Source of the DNA: Hemicentrotus pulcherrimus | Taxonomy: Eukaryota; Echinodermata; Echinoidea; Camarodonta; Strongylocentrotidae | DNA length: 64,000 nucleotides | Assembly (NCBI GenBank): GCA_003118195.1 | Contig: BEXV01000057.1 | Location: 216,933-280,932 of the forward strand | Direction of reading: 5' to 3' | Part shown: positions 52,481 to 64,000 of the stretch, in pieces | How positions within the stretch are numbered: position 1 is the stretch's first letter | How the letters are laid out: each line of letters starts with the position of its first letter | Notes under the pieces: generated by a model | The model's database searches: none | What the model was told of the DNA's origin: nothing | What the model saw: only the letters and a program-made list of their open reading frames with translations | Made by a program: the position numbers and the translations under genes

Positions 52481-54734
52481 ATTCGTGTTTGCTCGTTCGA
52501 GGCTACCCGATCATAGTCATGTTTACAAGTTTAGAGGTGGTTTTAGGGGGTGCATGTCGTGGGTTACTTTGCCATGGGGTACGGGGGAGGGGCACAACCG
52601 CGTCTTGACTTTAATAGCAACGCAAGAACAGTACAGGTTGATTGCGCCAAAGGGTATTCTATTAAAGCTTGAATATCTATGACGGCATTTCAATGTGTAA
52701 CTGATCCATCAAAACAGAATTAGATTTTCTGAAGAAAAAAATAGATGGATAAAGCTTATCATCAATGATGTATCTTCTTTATAGGCCTATCTCTCAAATA
52801 TAGCCTATTTAGAAATCCAAAGCCATTAAAAGGCATTTGATCAGGACTCAAACAACTTCACAATGGAAGTCTCAGCACGGGGATATGCGTCTGAATAAAA
52901 TTATCGTGTCATATTTTAAATGGATGGGGGTAGGGGGGAAGCAGTTGAAGTTGGAAAATGATAAATCCAAGCCAAATTTCTGTTTCTCTTTTTTTCCAAA
53001 TTTGATTTATCTTTTATTTTACCGACTAATCTATGGTTTGTGATCAATGTTTGATTGCATAATACAGTAGACATTGTGGTAGTCAACAAAGAAGTAAACT
53101 GATAAAAACTAAATTATGATGAAAAACCATTTACAAAGGCTCGTTCGCTGTGAATGTTTAAAAGAATACATAAATGGATGAATAAAGAGATATATATTCA
53201 TACAAAAACTATATTATATTTGATATATATATTACATATGAATATATAGCTAACAAATAGAAGCCGTTTAATACAATTATTGCTCCTTTTATCTTGGGCT
53301 GTCAAAGTTTAGATTTACATTAAAAAAACACCCCTCCCAATTGTTCAGGACTGGTATACCCCCCTCCCCCCCCGACTGCCCGACATGACATTTTGATATA
53401 TAAAAAAAAAAATTATCACGAAGCTAATCATCAGCACTATTGATTGTTTTTTCTCTCAGTTTGACTGCAGCTGCAGGCCAAACAGTGACGGATAGGTATC
53501 AAAATATATTCAACTCTCATCCAGAAGTTTGCACACTATAATTTGTCGTGTAATAACTTAAAACATTACAATGGTTCGTGTTAACACTGATAGTGGCGTG
53601 TCTTTTGAAGCTGTTTTTTTATTTAGAGGTATCTAAATTGTGAATCTAGTACTCGAGCTGCTTGTTTAAGCTAGTAGAGTTCGAGGTGGAAGGTTATTAC
53701 GGCAATTTGATGCCAATGACACGGGCTGAAAGTGTCTGTTTGAAGTGCAGCATAATAAAATGGAAACGGAGACACGAAGAGAAAGAGAAAGGGTTGGAAA
53801 GGAAGGGGGAAAGGAAAGTCTACATTGTAATGGCACAGTGGTAGTTCACGTAGTTGAGTATGTATATAATCACAAGTGAGCTTAAAAATAATAGAAAATA
53901 TGAATAAAACAAACACAAGACGTAATGGGGCTCCTCGAGTCCTCAGCTAAACAAATCATTATCAATTTAAAAAAAATAAAAGGAACGAGGTCACAAATGT
54001 TTAATACACTAAGATATAAATTCCACGACAGTTTTTGTGTTTTATTAGTAAAATTATTCATATTTGCCATGAAGATATCAGGCTGATCAAATTATATGAT
54101 CTGATTTGGAGTTGTTTGATAATTATGACACTTTAAAACAATGTAATATTAAATGTCTTATTTTAATATCTTGTGTAAAAGAATATAAATGGTTAAAAGT
54201 GGATGGATCTGTTATAAACTATTTGAAAAGGCATTTCAAGTTACAAATAATCTTGTTGTTGGTTAAAAAGTGCATTTCATAAAGACGAATTCGAGGGAAT
54301 TTATTCTTATAGAGAAATGTGTCATATTGTATTTGGTATCCTGATGCTTCGAGATTATTCCTAATGGCCCCTAATCCCACGTTTTATATTTTGTTTTTCT
54401 AGGAGAATACAGATGTCTAATTTTAACGGGTATCGGAGCCGGGCCTTTTCGATGTACCCTCAGAGCGGCAAGCCTAGCTGTTAGGCTACCTGGTAGAAAG
54501 AGTCCACAAAGCAGAAACTGAGAGTTTGAACTTGTGGTAGATTGCGATCCTATAGAGTAGTTACACGACACCATTGTCGAGGGGGAGATAAACACGCGTT
54601 CGAGAGCGCCGTGAGCAAACAGACAACCTATAGGGGTGACGGCCGCGGTTAAAACAGTACAAGATAGCACACCAGCGAAGTGGGTGATGTGACTCTTTGA
54701 TTAATACAATAAATGATCTCAATTCTCGCTCTCT

Positions 54735-54962
54735 GTCTATACTTCTCTCTGGCTGTTTGTCTCTCTCTCTCTCTCTCTCTGTCTATACTTCTCTCTGGCT
54801 GTTTGTCTCTCTCTCTCTCTCTCTCTCTCTTCCTTCTTCTCTTTCTCTCTCTCTCTCTCTATTTCTATCTCTCTTTCTCTCTTTCTATCCCTCTCTTTCT
54901 CTTTCTATCTCTCTTTCTCTTTCCCTACCTCCCCCTTTGTTTTTACCCCTCTCTCTTTCTCT
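54735..54962. repeat. CT-rich tract with a 46-bp period duplication
   Basis: The segment GTCTATACTTCTCTCTGGCT occurs at 54735 and again at 54781, each followed by TGTTTGTC and a CT array, so a 46-bp unit is duplicated. Beyond this are CT, CTTT and CCCT units to about 54962. Confidence 0.92.
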
Positions 54963-55270
54963 TAATATCTCTTTTAAAAATAAACAATATCTGCTAAATA
55001 GATGACATAATTCTTTTAGCAGAATAACATTTATCTGAGTTATTTTTCCATCTACTTAATACTTTTCGAGCTCTTTCTATTCCTCTGTCATCGTCTCTGT
55101 TTCGTTCCTACTCTTTTCTGTCAATTTTTTCGAGCGGGTTGCTGTCTATTTCATTACATCTCAATTCCCACTGTCTGCCCTCTTTTTGTTCCCCTTTCCT
55201 TTCTCTTTAAACAAAAAATATCTCTCCACTTTCTTTCCTCACTATACCTCCTAATCAATTTCCACTCGTC

Positions 55271-55275
<5 letters not shown>

Positions 55276-55317
<42 letters not shown>

Positions 55318-55385
55318 TCGTATCTCTTTCCCTCCCTCCTTCCCCTCCTCCTCTCCTCCCTCTCTTCTCCCGTTCTTCCCTCTGT
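55276..55385. repeat. (CT)n microsatellite and CCT tract
   Basis: CT array of about 15-20 units followed by CCTCCTTCCCCTCC-type sequence. Confidence 0.9.
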
Positions 55386-55699
55386 ACCCCTTCAGGCTCC
55401 TTTTCTCCTTCTGTTACTATTCATTTTTCTCTCCAAATTTCTTATCTATCTTTATCATTCGCCTGAACTTTGCCTCATGGGGTACTTTACACAAAATTGA
55501 CTATTCGTGCATTTCAATGTTATTGGTTATGTTGGTTTAATGATAAAGAAAATGTTGCGTGATTTTATATTGAAGTATTCCCGCTAACTGCATGAAGACA
55601 CAATTCAATTACGATTCAACAAGCTCATTTGATACTGATTCAAGTCCTTTAAACCTATATTAAACCACACTATGTGCTGTAATAGGGATTCAGTGATTC

Positions 55700-56120
55700 A
55701 GATGCTTTGTCTTTTCTGCACGAGTCCTTACCAAAAGTAATATGTGCCAGAGAAAGCGCCTTGTTAGCATGTTCGCAGCAAGCTCCCCGGTATTAAACTC
55801 ACTCCATCATTAAGCTTGGGTTTGGATTAACTTGAAACCAAATGGCATCGATTAAGGGGCTAACATAACAGCTCTCAAACAAGACGTGACAATGTTTGTC
55901 GGTACGCCATTTATCACGTCACAACGAACCAAACCTAGCGACTCAAAGAAAATGACCGTTTATTGATGCGTCTACACGAAGTCCGGTCAAAACTCCGCTG
56001 TCTTACAACCACCATACACATGTTCCAGTGTTTGCTCTAATTAGTCGCTGACTTCAGACTAAATAAGTCGCCTATTATACGTGTCGATATTCATAGAGGA
56101 TTCGGGAAGAACAAGATTGA
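55700..56120. promoter_or_regulatory. Candidate 3' flank regulatory element
   Basis: Repeat-free block about 19 kb past Irx with CRE-like sites (ACGTGACA near 55884, TATCACGTCACA near 55914), GGATTAAC (Otx-like) and CTAATTAG (homeodomain-type, near 56038). Inferred from motif density. Confidence 0.25.
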
Positions 56121-58563
56121 TGCTCTCCCCTGCAAGCAAACTGATGAAGATTTCAGTCGCTTACCACAATCTAGGCTATATTGATTGAGCTTTTCATCAA
56201 TTCCTGCAAAAATACCGGACCTTTCAGGCCAAATGATTTGTGCACACCAATCCTGGTTATTCCAACTAAGATAAATTCGGTAGAGGAAATAGCAGTTTTT
56301 ATCGAAAAGGTTTTAAGCTAATAAAGTTACTTAGCAGATGATTTTCAAAAACGATAGGTTGACGACCGAGGAAGGCTATCTGGAGAAAAGATGACCAACT
56401 GAAGAAGTCAAGACGAGTATAATGTCCATACCATAAAGAGAATTTTAGAGTTGAAAAAGAAAACGTGCTCCAATTCTAAGCAATTAAATCTTAATGTCGT
56501 AACTATAATCCAGTAACTGCAACTGACTTGAATGTTAAGAGTGAACGGGTGATGAAGTAGTACAATTTAATAAAAATGATGAAATACATAACATTACGAC
56601 GATTTAAAGGAGATTAAGCAGATGATTTAGATGTAAAAGCGAAATCGTAAAGTGGAGCAAATTCTAATTGAAATTCTATTAGTAAATCATAGTCTATATC
56701 TGAAGAGAGCAAAATGAACTTAGTAGGAACGGTAGTAGGCAACGGTAAAGATCGAAGTGGTAGTAGTATTTGGCGGGGGCAGTGATGGAATTGGTAGTGG
56801 TAATGGTAGTAGTACATGTACTAGTTGTTTGAAAGTTTCGACTAACCATAATTATCAACGTATTAATGCTTAGATTTATACAATATCATTTGATATCGGT
56901 CCGTTGATTTTAAGACAGTTTAAGCTCGACTCCTCCCCCATCATGCTAAAGTCTTCAACAAACATTCCTTAAACTGGCGAAAATTGTCAGATGTTTGAGT
57001 TAAGGCTTTACCCAATTCAATACTCCCAAGTATTTCGATCCTTGTCGATCAACTCTGCCGAGAATTGATGAAAGGACCTCATACCCTGCCCACGATGTCT
57101 TAGCTAACCGCTCATCTCTCTTCTAGCTCTCCTGTAAACATTGACCAAAGAACAATTCACCCACAATACCCCATCAGGAGCCTATTCAGTAAAATCTCTT
57201 GATTGCTTGTTCCATCGCTCTATTACCTGATCTAACCCTCTTTCGCCCCCTTTTTACTTCTTGCTCCATGTTTGGTGTGGAGATTGATGATCAAACTACT
57301 TCAAAATTGATAAGCCTCTGAAGAAGAAAGGCGGCTGGGAGGGATGAAAAGTGTAATTGACTAATCCAAGGAATTATGTCGGGGGTATGTACAAACATGG
57401 TTTGAATTGGTTGTTCATCGAACGACCATGCATTGCGATAGGTATTACAAAGAAAAATGGGGGCGTAGATGACCCCCTCCCATGGTAGTAGGACACTAGA
57501 GGAACATGGGTGCAGCAACCGTCTTCATTGTTCAAATATTCAGGGACATTCTTTACGATGATATCTACTTAAGATATCGACTTACTATCCGTTATCTTTA
57601 AAACCTTTCCTTGTTTTCAACATTCCGTCGATTTTTGTTTCTTCTTCTGTTGTCTATGGACTCTCCTCCAAGTCATGATATCAATTTTATACCCTAACAG
57701 GGATCTAGTTTGGTTCTAATTATTGAATCCCTATAATTATGATTGAGATTCATATGGTATGTCTTTACACACAAAAAAATGCACTAGATCAAGGCCAGAT
57801 AAAGAATAGATTAAAAGAAAAGATTATAATCTAACAGTCCATAACATAAAAGAAACATTAAAATGGTGAAATATCTGTCAGAAAGAAGGATAAAATAGTA
57901 CATGTTTTTTTGATCAGGTGCGTAATTTAAGACAATTTGGAGTCTCAACCATTTCATAAAATGATAATTGTTTCAATTCCACATTATCGGGGGAATATCA
58001 AGCTTGATGACGATTTGACAAACTAATGAAATTATAAAAACATATATGAATATAATATTGTATTTTATGAAGTGGGGTTGTAAGAACCAAAAGGCACCAG
58101 GTATCTTCATTTTGTACCAATGTAACTTATGGTATGGTACTCAAGTAGCTAGAAGATGGAAAAGACTGGTTGATATGGTGTGAATGGATTGGAGTGAGGG
58201 GGTGAGGGGGTGACTGGATTACCACAGAAGACGTCTTTCAGTATGAGGCAAATACCTCAAATCCTCAAGAGGTCTTCGAATAAATAAATAGACAAATCGG
58301 ACAATAAAAGAACATCGAGAGAACGCTCTGTAAACAAGAGACCCTTTTGCGGAGAAAGGGGCTTGGGCAATTGGACGCATGGAGGATGACCGATGTTTGA
58401 ATGACAGTCAAAAGACTAATCTGAAAATCAAGTAATTCTAAGACGCTACCTAGAGTGGAGGGCCACTTTCATTTCTGAGTGGTAGTGCATGGTGGTGGAG
58501 GAAATACTGACTGCCCGTTCCAAAAAATGCATCGGAAGGATGCAGGAGAGAAAGGATGAGAAA

Positions 58564-58567
<4 letters not shown>

Positions 58568-58601
<34 letters not shown>
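58568..58601. repeat. (GA)n microsatellite
   Basis: Pure GA array of about 17 units. Confidence 0.93.
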
Positions 58602-58604
<3 letters not shown>

Positions 58605-61329
58605 TCAACTTATACAAATTGTTTCATTGCATCTGACGTACAAGACATCTAAATGTGTAATAACTCAACAAAGTCACTTGGCTGAAAAGCATTATCCATA
58701 CAAATCTTGGAGTTGTCATTATTTCATCAGGTGAAATTTAAAGGTAGATCGATAAATGTATTATGCATGTAGAAAATTTAATTCAGATTGAAAAATACAA
58801 GAGGGCAGATATTCACGTATGAATAAAGAAAAAAAGGAGCAAATATTCTTAAAGTGAATAGTCAACATCCTTTATCACTTTTGTAATACGCTTTTGCTAT
58901 TTTTCACAACTAACATAAGAAAAAGTATGCCTAGTTCCAGAACCCATAGAGTGTAACAAGAAAACAAATTATCACTTAAGCTCGGATATGCAGTACAATG
59001 AGCTCTCCAACTTTAAATATATTCATCAATAGTATCTTGTCACTACTTACTACTTGGTTTGGTGAAAGTCTGTTGGACTTAAATGTAACTAGATGTTTTT
59101 TGATAGTGATGCAGAAGTTTGTCGTACAACACCACCAATATTGAAGAAGGCGCAGAATCAATAATATTGCTTAATTCTAAAGAAGGGTTAAGAGAGAAGG
59201 AAGATGACAAGTTGACAGTCATGCGCATGTCTTTCTTTTGTGGTCATTACTATTCCCGTCATCTTCATCGTCGTCATCGTTGTCGAGTGTTTGGATAAAG
59301 TGAAAGCGATTCTGGCAGGCGGAAGCCCCCATTGTGAAGCAAGTAGCACTCGAGTCGGCTATGCTAGAATGACAAGTAGCCGCCATGCACTTCACAGACA
59401 GAACACAAGGACCATTCGAAACACTTGGAAAGAATAACATTAGGTAGACCACCCTTTCCTTTGAACCTGTGCCATCTTGTCTCACAAACACGCACCACCA
59501 ACAATAATCGCAAATCGGTTCCGTTAAGCTTCTTTCTATAATAATGGGTCTAACTTTATAACATTTTTTTTTTTAAATCACAGTGCCAAATATTTCCAGC
59601 TTAAAGATTAAGTTTAGCTCTGGTCATGGGATTGCACTGTGGAAGAAACGATGTGGAATCTATCAGAAAAGGTTGATCATCTAGTATATAAGTATTTTTG
59701 TGTATTGCAAGGTTCTGGAATCATCAAAATGATAAGAAATTTAGCCAAATCTTGGCAAAGTTACAAGCACTGTACACAGAATGATGTACATGGGACTACA
59801 CGAGCACATGGCGAAAAAAATCCCCCCCGATTTTTACGTATTTTATGTCATATTTAGAATATGAAGGCATTTGAAAAGCCATGCTTTTCAAGGAACATGT
59901 TTAATCTGATGTTCTTCCACCCTTGCATAATAACAATGATAACGCTCACAAATTTTTTTACCTCTTCCCAGAACTCAACCTTCTCTTTAATGTCAATAAT
60001 AATTCAAAGCAACGATATTTTACCACCGTGATCAGCTCCATAATTCTTTAATAGATATCACCTTGCTCTGTATGATAGAATTCCTAGATTATATCTTGTT
60101 CTTGAAAACAGAATCGGAAAGCTATTCTAAAAGACATTTAGAGCTATACTTAAAAGCTATATACTAAAAAGACGTTTATCATACATAAGTAATTGGTAGG
60201 TAAAAAAAAAGTCTAGGGAGGACTGGCAGGAATCAGATTTCAATGATAAAGCATTAAGTAATGGATCAAAATGGAAAATGTATTACTGCAGTCGTGAAAG
60301 AATTCAAATAGACAAACCCATGTACGGCCTGTGCCCGACAAATACTCGGATTTCGCTAATACATTAGAGTTGAAACATTTCAGGTAAGAAGAAAGCCTTA
60401 TGACGTAAGAAAGACTCTTTACGACATCAAACACCGAAATCAAATTCGGCCGAGTAGAAATAATGACGGAGTGAAAGTGTTCGGCGAGATTTCGCGCTTG
60501 TATTTGCACGCACGGGATGCTTGCACATGAAGTGCCGAAAATGATGTTAAATGAATCCAAATTGTTCGGAATTGAAAACATTTTCAACACCAGTCATAGT
60601 TTTCCAATCAATTTAGAGGGTGGTAGAAAATGGAATGAACCTTGCGGAGTGTGGGGTGAAGCTGAATTCTTGACAGAGTAAAAAATTTCCTCGATTGCAT
60701 GAAGTGGAATCGCACTTAAAAAACCCCCACCAATACGGAGGATGAATAAAACATGAGCGGCGGAGATTTAGCGCTGATGAAATCTTGAAAAAGTGATGAT
60801 TGGTTGATTGGTATGCCGAGTCTAAACCTCTTCTCAGTTTTATCAGTAATTTTCACTTGGACACCAAGCCCTTCCCAGCACGAACCACTTTATTCCCTCT
60901 TCTTCCTCGCCCCCTATTTACCAAAAAACGTCACTTGAAAACGCGTTTTCTGATAACATGACGTTGATAGACATATTAACATGAAATGGAATTCTTGGGG
61001 TTTTCTAATCGTTTAGAATTCGTTTTTATTTAAATACTGTTCATAATTTCTCCATTTAAGCACACACAGAATGATATTCTTAATCACTATAGGTGGTAAA
61101 AATGCACATTTGTAAATCATCCTAATTTTGACAGAACATTTGGTATGACTTAGTCCTATCAGCTTTCACGAGCTGATTAACGATTTTCAATTAATCAAAT
61201 ATTCAAAATTACCAATCGTAATGGAACTATACTAACACATTTTCCAGTTTTCTTAATAACTTTTTTCTCATTTCCTTATATTTCCCTTAAAGAAAAAATC
61301 TATTACGATTATCGTTATCACCACCTTTA

Positions 61330-61515
61330 TAATTTTTTTTTCTTCTCCTCCTCCGCCTCCGTAACTAGTTTTGTTGCTTTTCGCAGCCCCCTTCTTCTTC
61401 ATATCCTTTCCATTTCTTTTCATGTTATTCCCTCTCTTCTTCCATCCTCATCGTTCATTTATTCTTCTTATCTTTTTTCCCCTTTTCCTTCTTTTCCTTC
61501 TTCACCCCTCTGTTT
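61330..61515. repeat. Pyrimidine-rich low-complexity region
   Basis: About 185 bp of mixed CTT, CCT and T-runs without a regular unit. Confidence 0.7.
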
Positions 61516-61920
61516 TCTAAACCAGATAATCACTTAAGTATAGCACCATGAACCTGCAGAAATTGGCACCTCGTTGCTTTTGTTGAACACTCCACACAAT
61601 GTAACGATGTGTAACTAATTACTATGGGTGGAGGAACAACACAAATATTGTGCTCATTTGCGTAAAGAGTCGAGATTTCTTCAGAAAGAAGACAACAGAT
61701 ACTTGTTTTCTGTAAACAAGCGATTACTTTGGACCTTTGTGTAGGAGGATAAAAGATCGCCTTGGAGTGTTCGTAAGTTGGCGTTAATGCATCGTAAGTT
61801 CGTCCTCATTCTAACCTTGTACACAGGTGTACTCTCTCTAATTTAAATGATCTCTCGTTGACATGTTTTGTGCCTGGAATAATACCCGTTGTTAACAACT
61901 ATTTGTTGTTTCCGTTACAG

Positions 61921-62195
61921 ATGTCCCAACAAGGCGAGAACAAAATAGTACAACAATGTATACGGATTTGAAGCTAAGAACTCAAGTATTTACAAACGGC
62001 AGTCAACGGGTAGACCACCAGAGCGATGTTGGTAAACACCAAACACCTAGGAACACAAGAAACATTGTCAGTGGACTCAATCTCTTTATGGGGGCTTTTA
62101 GTCAAAGGGCACCAGGGAGAATACGGACCGATCTCCTGCATCTTGAAAAGGTTGAATGGTTTCCGATTTTGCTATTGATGAAAGTTTGTCAATAA
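61921..62195 (+). other. Weak candidate exon after a good acceptor site
   Basis: A convincing acceptor (TTTGTTGTTTCCGTTACAG ending at 61920) is followed by a frame open to a TGA-free stretch ending at TAA 62193-62195 when read from base 61923. The peptide is unremarkable and matches no family I know. It could be the last exon of a gene whose other exons are unseen, part of a non-coding RNA, or chance. Confidence 0.2.
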
Positions 62196-62905
62196 GAAAC
62201 TTTTAAAAGACTGGCACTTGACTGATAGAATCCTTAGTGAATATAGTCTGACGTTACACGTGACGGTATATGGACATAAACGGATTCACTTTCGTTAACT
62301 AAATTATGGGGAATGTTACAGATAAAGCTCTACATTAATTATGATGTTAATAATGTATTCGTTTGATTGATTGAATGTTGGTTCCTTGTAGATTACCTTT
62401 GCATCCTTATTTCGAAATGAACTTGTTGTAATGAATGGTTTGAGTGTTTCAGATGCCACTGGTCATATTACATAACCTCTGAAAAATTGTATTTAAAAAA
62501 AGGCACCGCTTCACTTGTCTGTCTTTAAATGACCTCTGAACGTATTTGTAAAAAAGTATGTTGTATTAAATTCGTTCCGTTTCTTAGGTTTGAAATATGA
62601 ATATATCCTATTCGTCAGGAAATCTCACGATTCACAAATACCGATATTAATTTGAACTGCTAAAGTACGATGCCACAATATACTACCCTCATCTTTGCTT
62701 TCTTTGGCAAGATATGTTTTTCTCGTTTAGGCCCCCATGTTCAGCAACCTCCATGAAGCCTGCATAAATCAAGAAATGTATCCCTTAAGGCATAATACTA
62801 ATATATTTCTTAAAGACCAATAATATACAAAAAAAGTATGCATTTGAACTTTTGATTGCTTTGATGCAGCCCGCAAATTGCGTGGCAAAAAGGGAGCAAA
62901 GATTG

Positions 62906-62930
62906 ATAGAGAGAGAGAGAGAGAGAGATA
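62906..62930. repeat. (GA)n microsatellite
   Basis: About 12 GA units followed by a GGGGGTGGAGGTGGAG segment. Confidence 0.9.
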
Positions 62931-64000
62931 GACAGGGGGTGGAGGTGGAGAAATTAAGAAATTGAAAGAGGAAGGCAACGCTAACAGAATTATGATTGGA
63001 CCCCTCAGAAAACATCCCCTCCATTCCCGCATCTCATCCTCCCACTAAAAGGTTGGTGCCACATCCCCCCACACACACACATGAGTCGAGTATCCTTCAA
63101 TGGCTGAACCGATGCTACAAGCTAATCATACAAACAGTGGTATAGATTCGTATATGCATGTCTATGAAACATTGTGTTGATGAATACAATTTGTCCTAAA
63201 ATTTATTTTAATGGATATTGCACGAAGTATTTCGAATACTTCATATTACCCCCCCCCTCCCCTTTCAGTAGTGTACAAGGTAAGGCGATCGGTAGTCTAT
63301 ATCGCTACCAAATCAAACATCCTCTTATCGTAATATGGCTTTACTTATCAATTTAAGATGTGTTTCCCCAAAACAAAACATCAGATATACAGGCTTGTCT
63401 TGATTCGCAAATTCGATTAAAACCACCATTAATCTCAACTGCAATCTTCCTCTCCGAGAGATGGGGTTTTGTCTTAAGTCTAAAGTCTAACGGTCGCCCA
63501 ATACTTAAATCGCCATATCAAAATTGAAAGAAAGGAGCGATTAGAACATGATAATCTTGTTAAAGTGCGCTGTAATATTAGTATAAAAAAAGACCACTGC
63601 TTGGACCTATACATGGGGTATCTTGAAAGCAAATATTCTGATAAGAATATCCGTCAAACATGGCCGCCCATCGACACTTTATATCGGCTTAAACCGTTCC
63701 CCATTTGATTGTGGGCCATAGCATGGGCAAACAAGGTAACTTGTATCCAAATAGCCCTCCTGATAGTTATCGCGTTTTAAGGGAATTATTAATTTGGAGT
63801 TAGCGGTCAGCTTTGTTAAACAGAGCGGGTGATAAATGAGTTTCAACGATGCTAGTTGGGTTAGAGTTCGGCGGAATTGCAAACACATTCAACCACGATT
63901 GAAATGCCAATCATGCTTTTACGAAATTAATCAAAGTGACAGAAATTATACCATAAAATATTAGCACAAAATACACGTTCATAAAAGTTGTTCTACACAA

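Larger units (their letters stand above)
46471..64000. other. Non-coding 3' flank, distal
   Basis: No gene supported apart from the weak exon candidate at 61921-62195. Microsatellites and candidate elements are listed separately. The longest open frame outside the repeats is 142 codons on the - strand (51200-51628). That length is within what chance gives in 64 kb of AT-rich DNA, and I recognise no family in it. Confidence 0.45.

Noticed and set aside
1..64000. CRISPR array, operon or prokaryotic element
   Set aside because: The repeats are microsatellites and SINEs; introns and spacing are those of an animal genome.

Overview
The window looks like nuclear DNA from an echinoderm, most likely a sea urchin. 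It is AT-rich and intron-rich, with no bacterial gene packing. It carries many (GA)n/(CT)n microsatellites and two copies of a tRNA-derived SINE of a kind I associate with sea urchin genomes. The species is not proven by the sequence. One assembly gap (39298-40096, 799 N) and four single N bases are present.

The only gene I can support is one Iroquois-class (TALE) homeobox gene on the + strand. Eight coding exons lie between 18881 and 36652. I placed them by matching open frames to GT/AG splice sites with consistent phase; together they give a 604-residue protein. The start ([15 protein letters not shown]), the homeodomain with the three-residue TALE loop insertion, the acidic stretch after it and the KIWSLA motif all fit Irx. 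Sea urchins have IrxA and IrxB; the sequence alone does not tell me which this is.

Layout: 1-17950 is non-coding 5' flank with microsatellites, two SINEs (about 7576-7862 and 11198-11493) and a CpG-dense patch at 9955-10300. About 17980-18120 is a candidate promoter with CCAAT, CRE-like and GC boxes, followed by probable 5' UTR. 18881-36652 is the Irx gene, with introns of 1.76, 6.96, 3.43, 1.11, 0.37, 1.93 and 0.39 kb. 36653 to about 39280 is probable 3' UTR with several AATAAA signals. 40097-64000 is non-coding 3' flank with microsatellites, several short patches of higher complexity, and a diverged tandem array at about 45560-46470.

The layout, one developmental regulator gene flanked by about 18 kb and 27 kb without recognisable exons, is what is known for Irx loci, whose flanks hold long-range enhancers. 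All enhancer candidates here are inferred from base composition and motif clusters only. I found no convincing new system. The most unusual signals are the degenerate tandem array, the use of (TC)n microsatellites as polypyrimidine tracts of both homeobox acceptor sites, a six-run G-quadruplex motif and several tight palindromic or clustered factor-site motifs.
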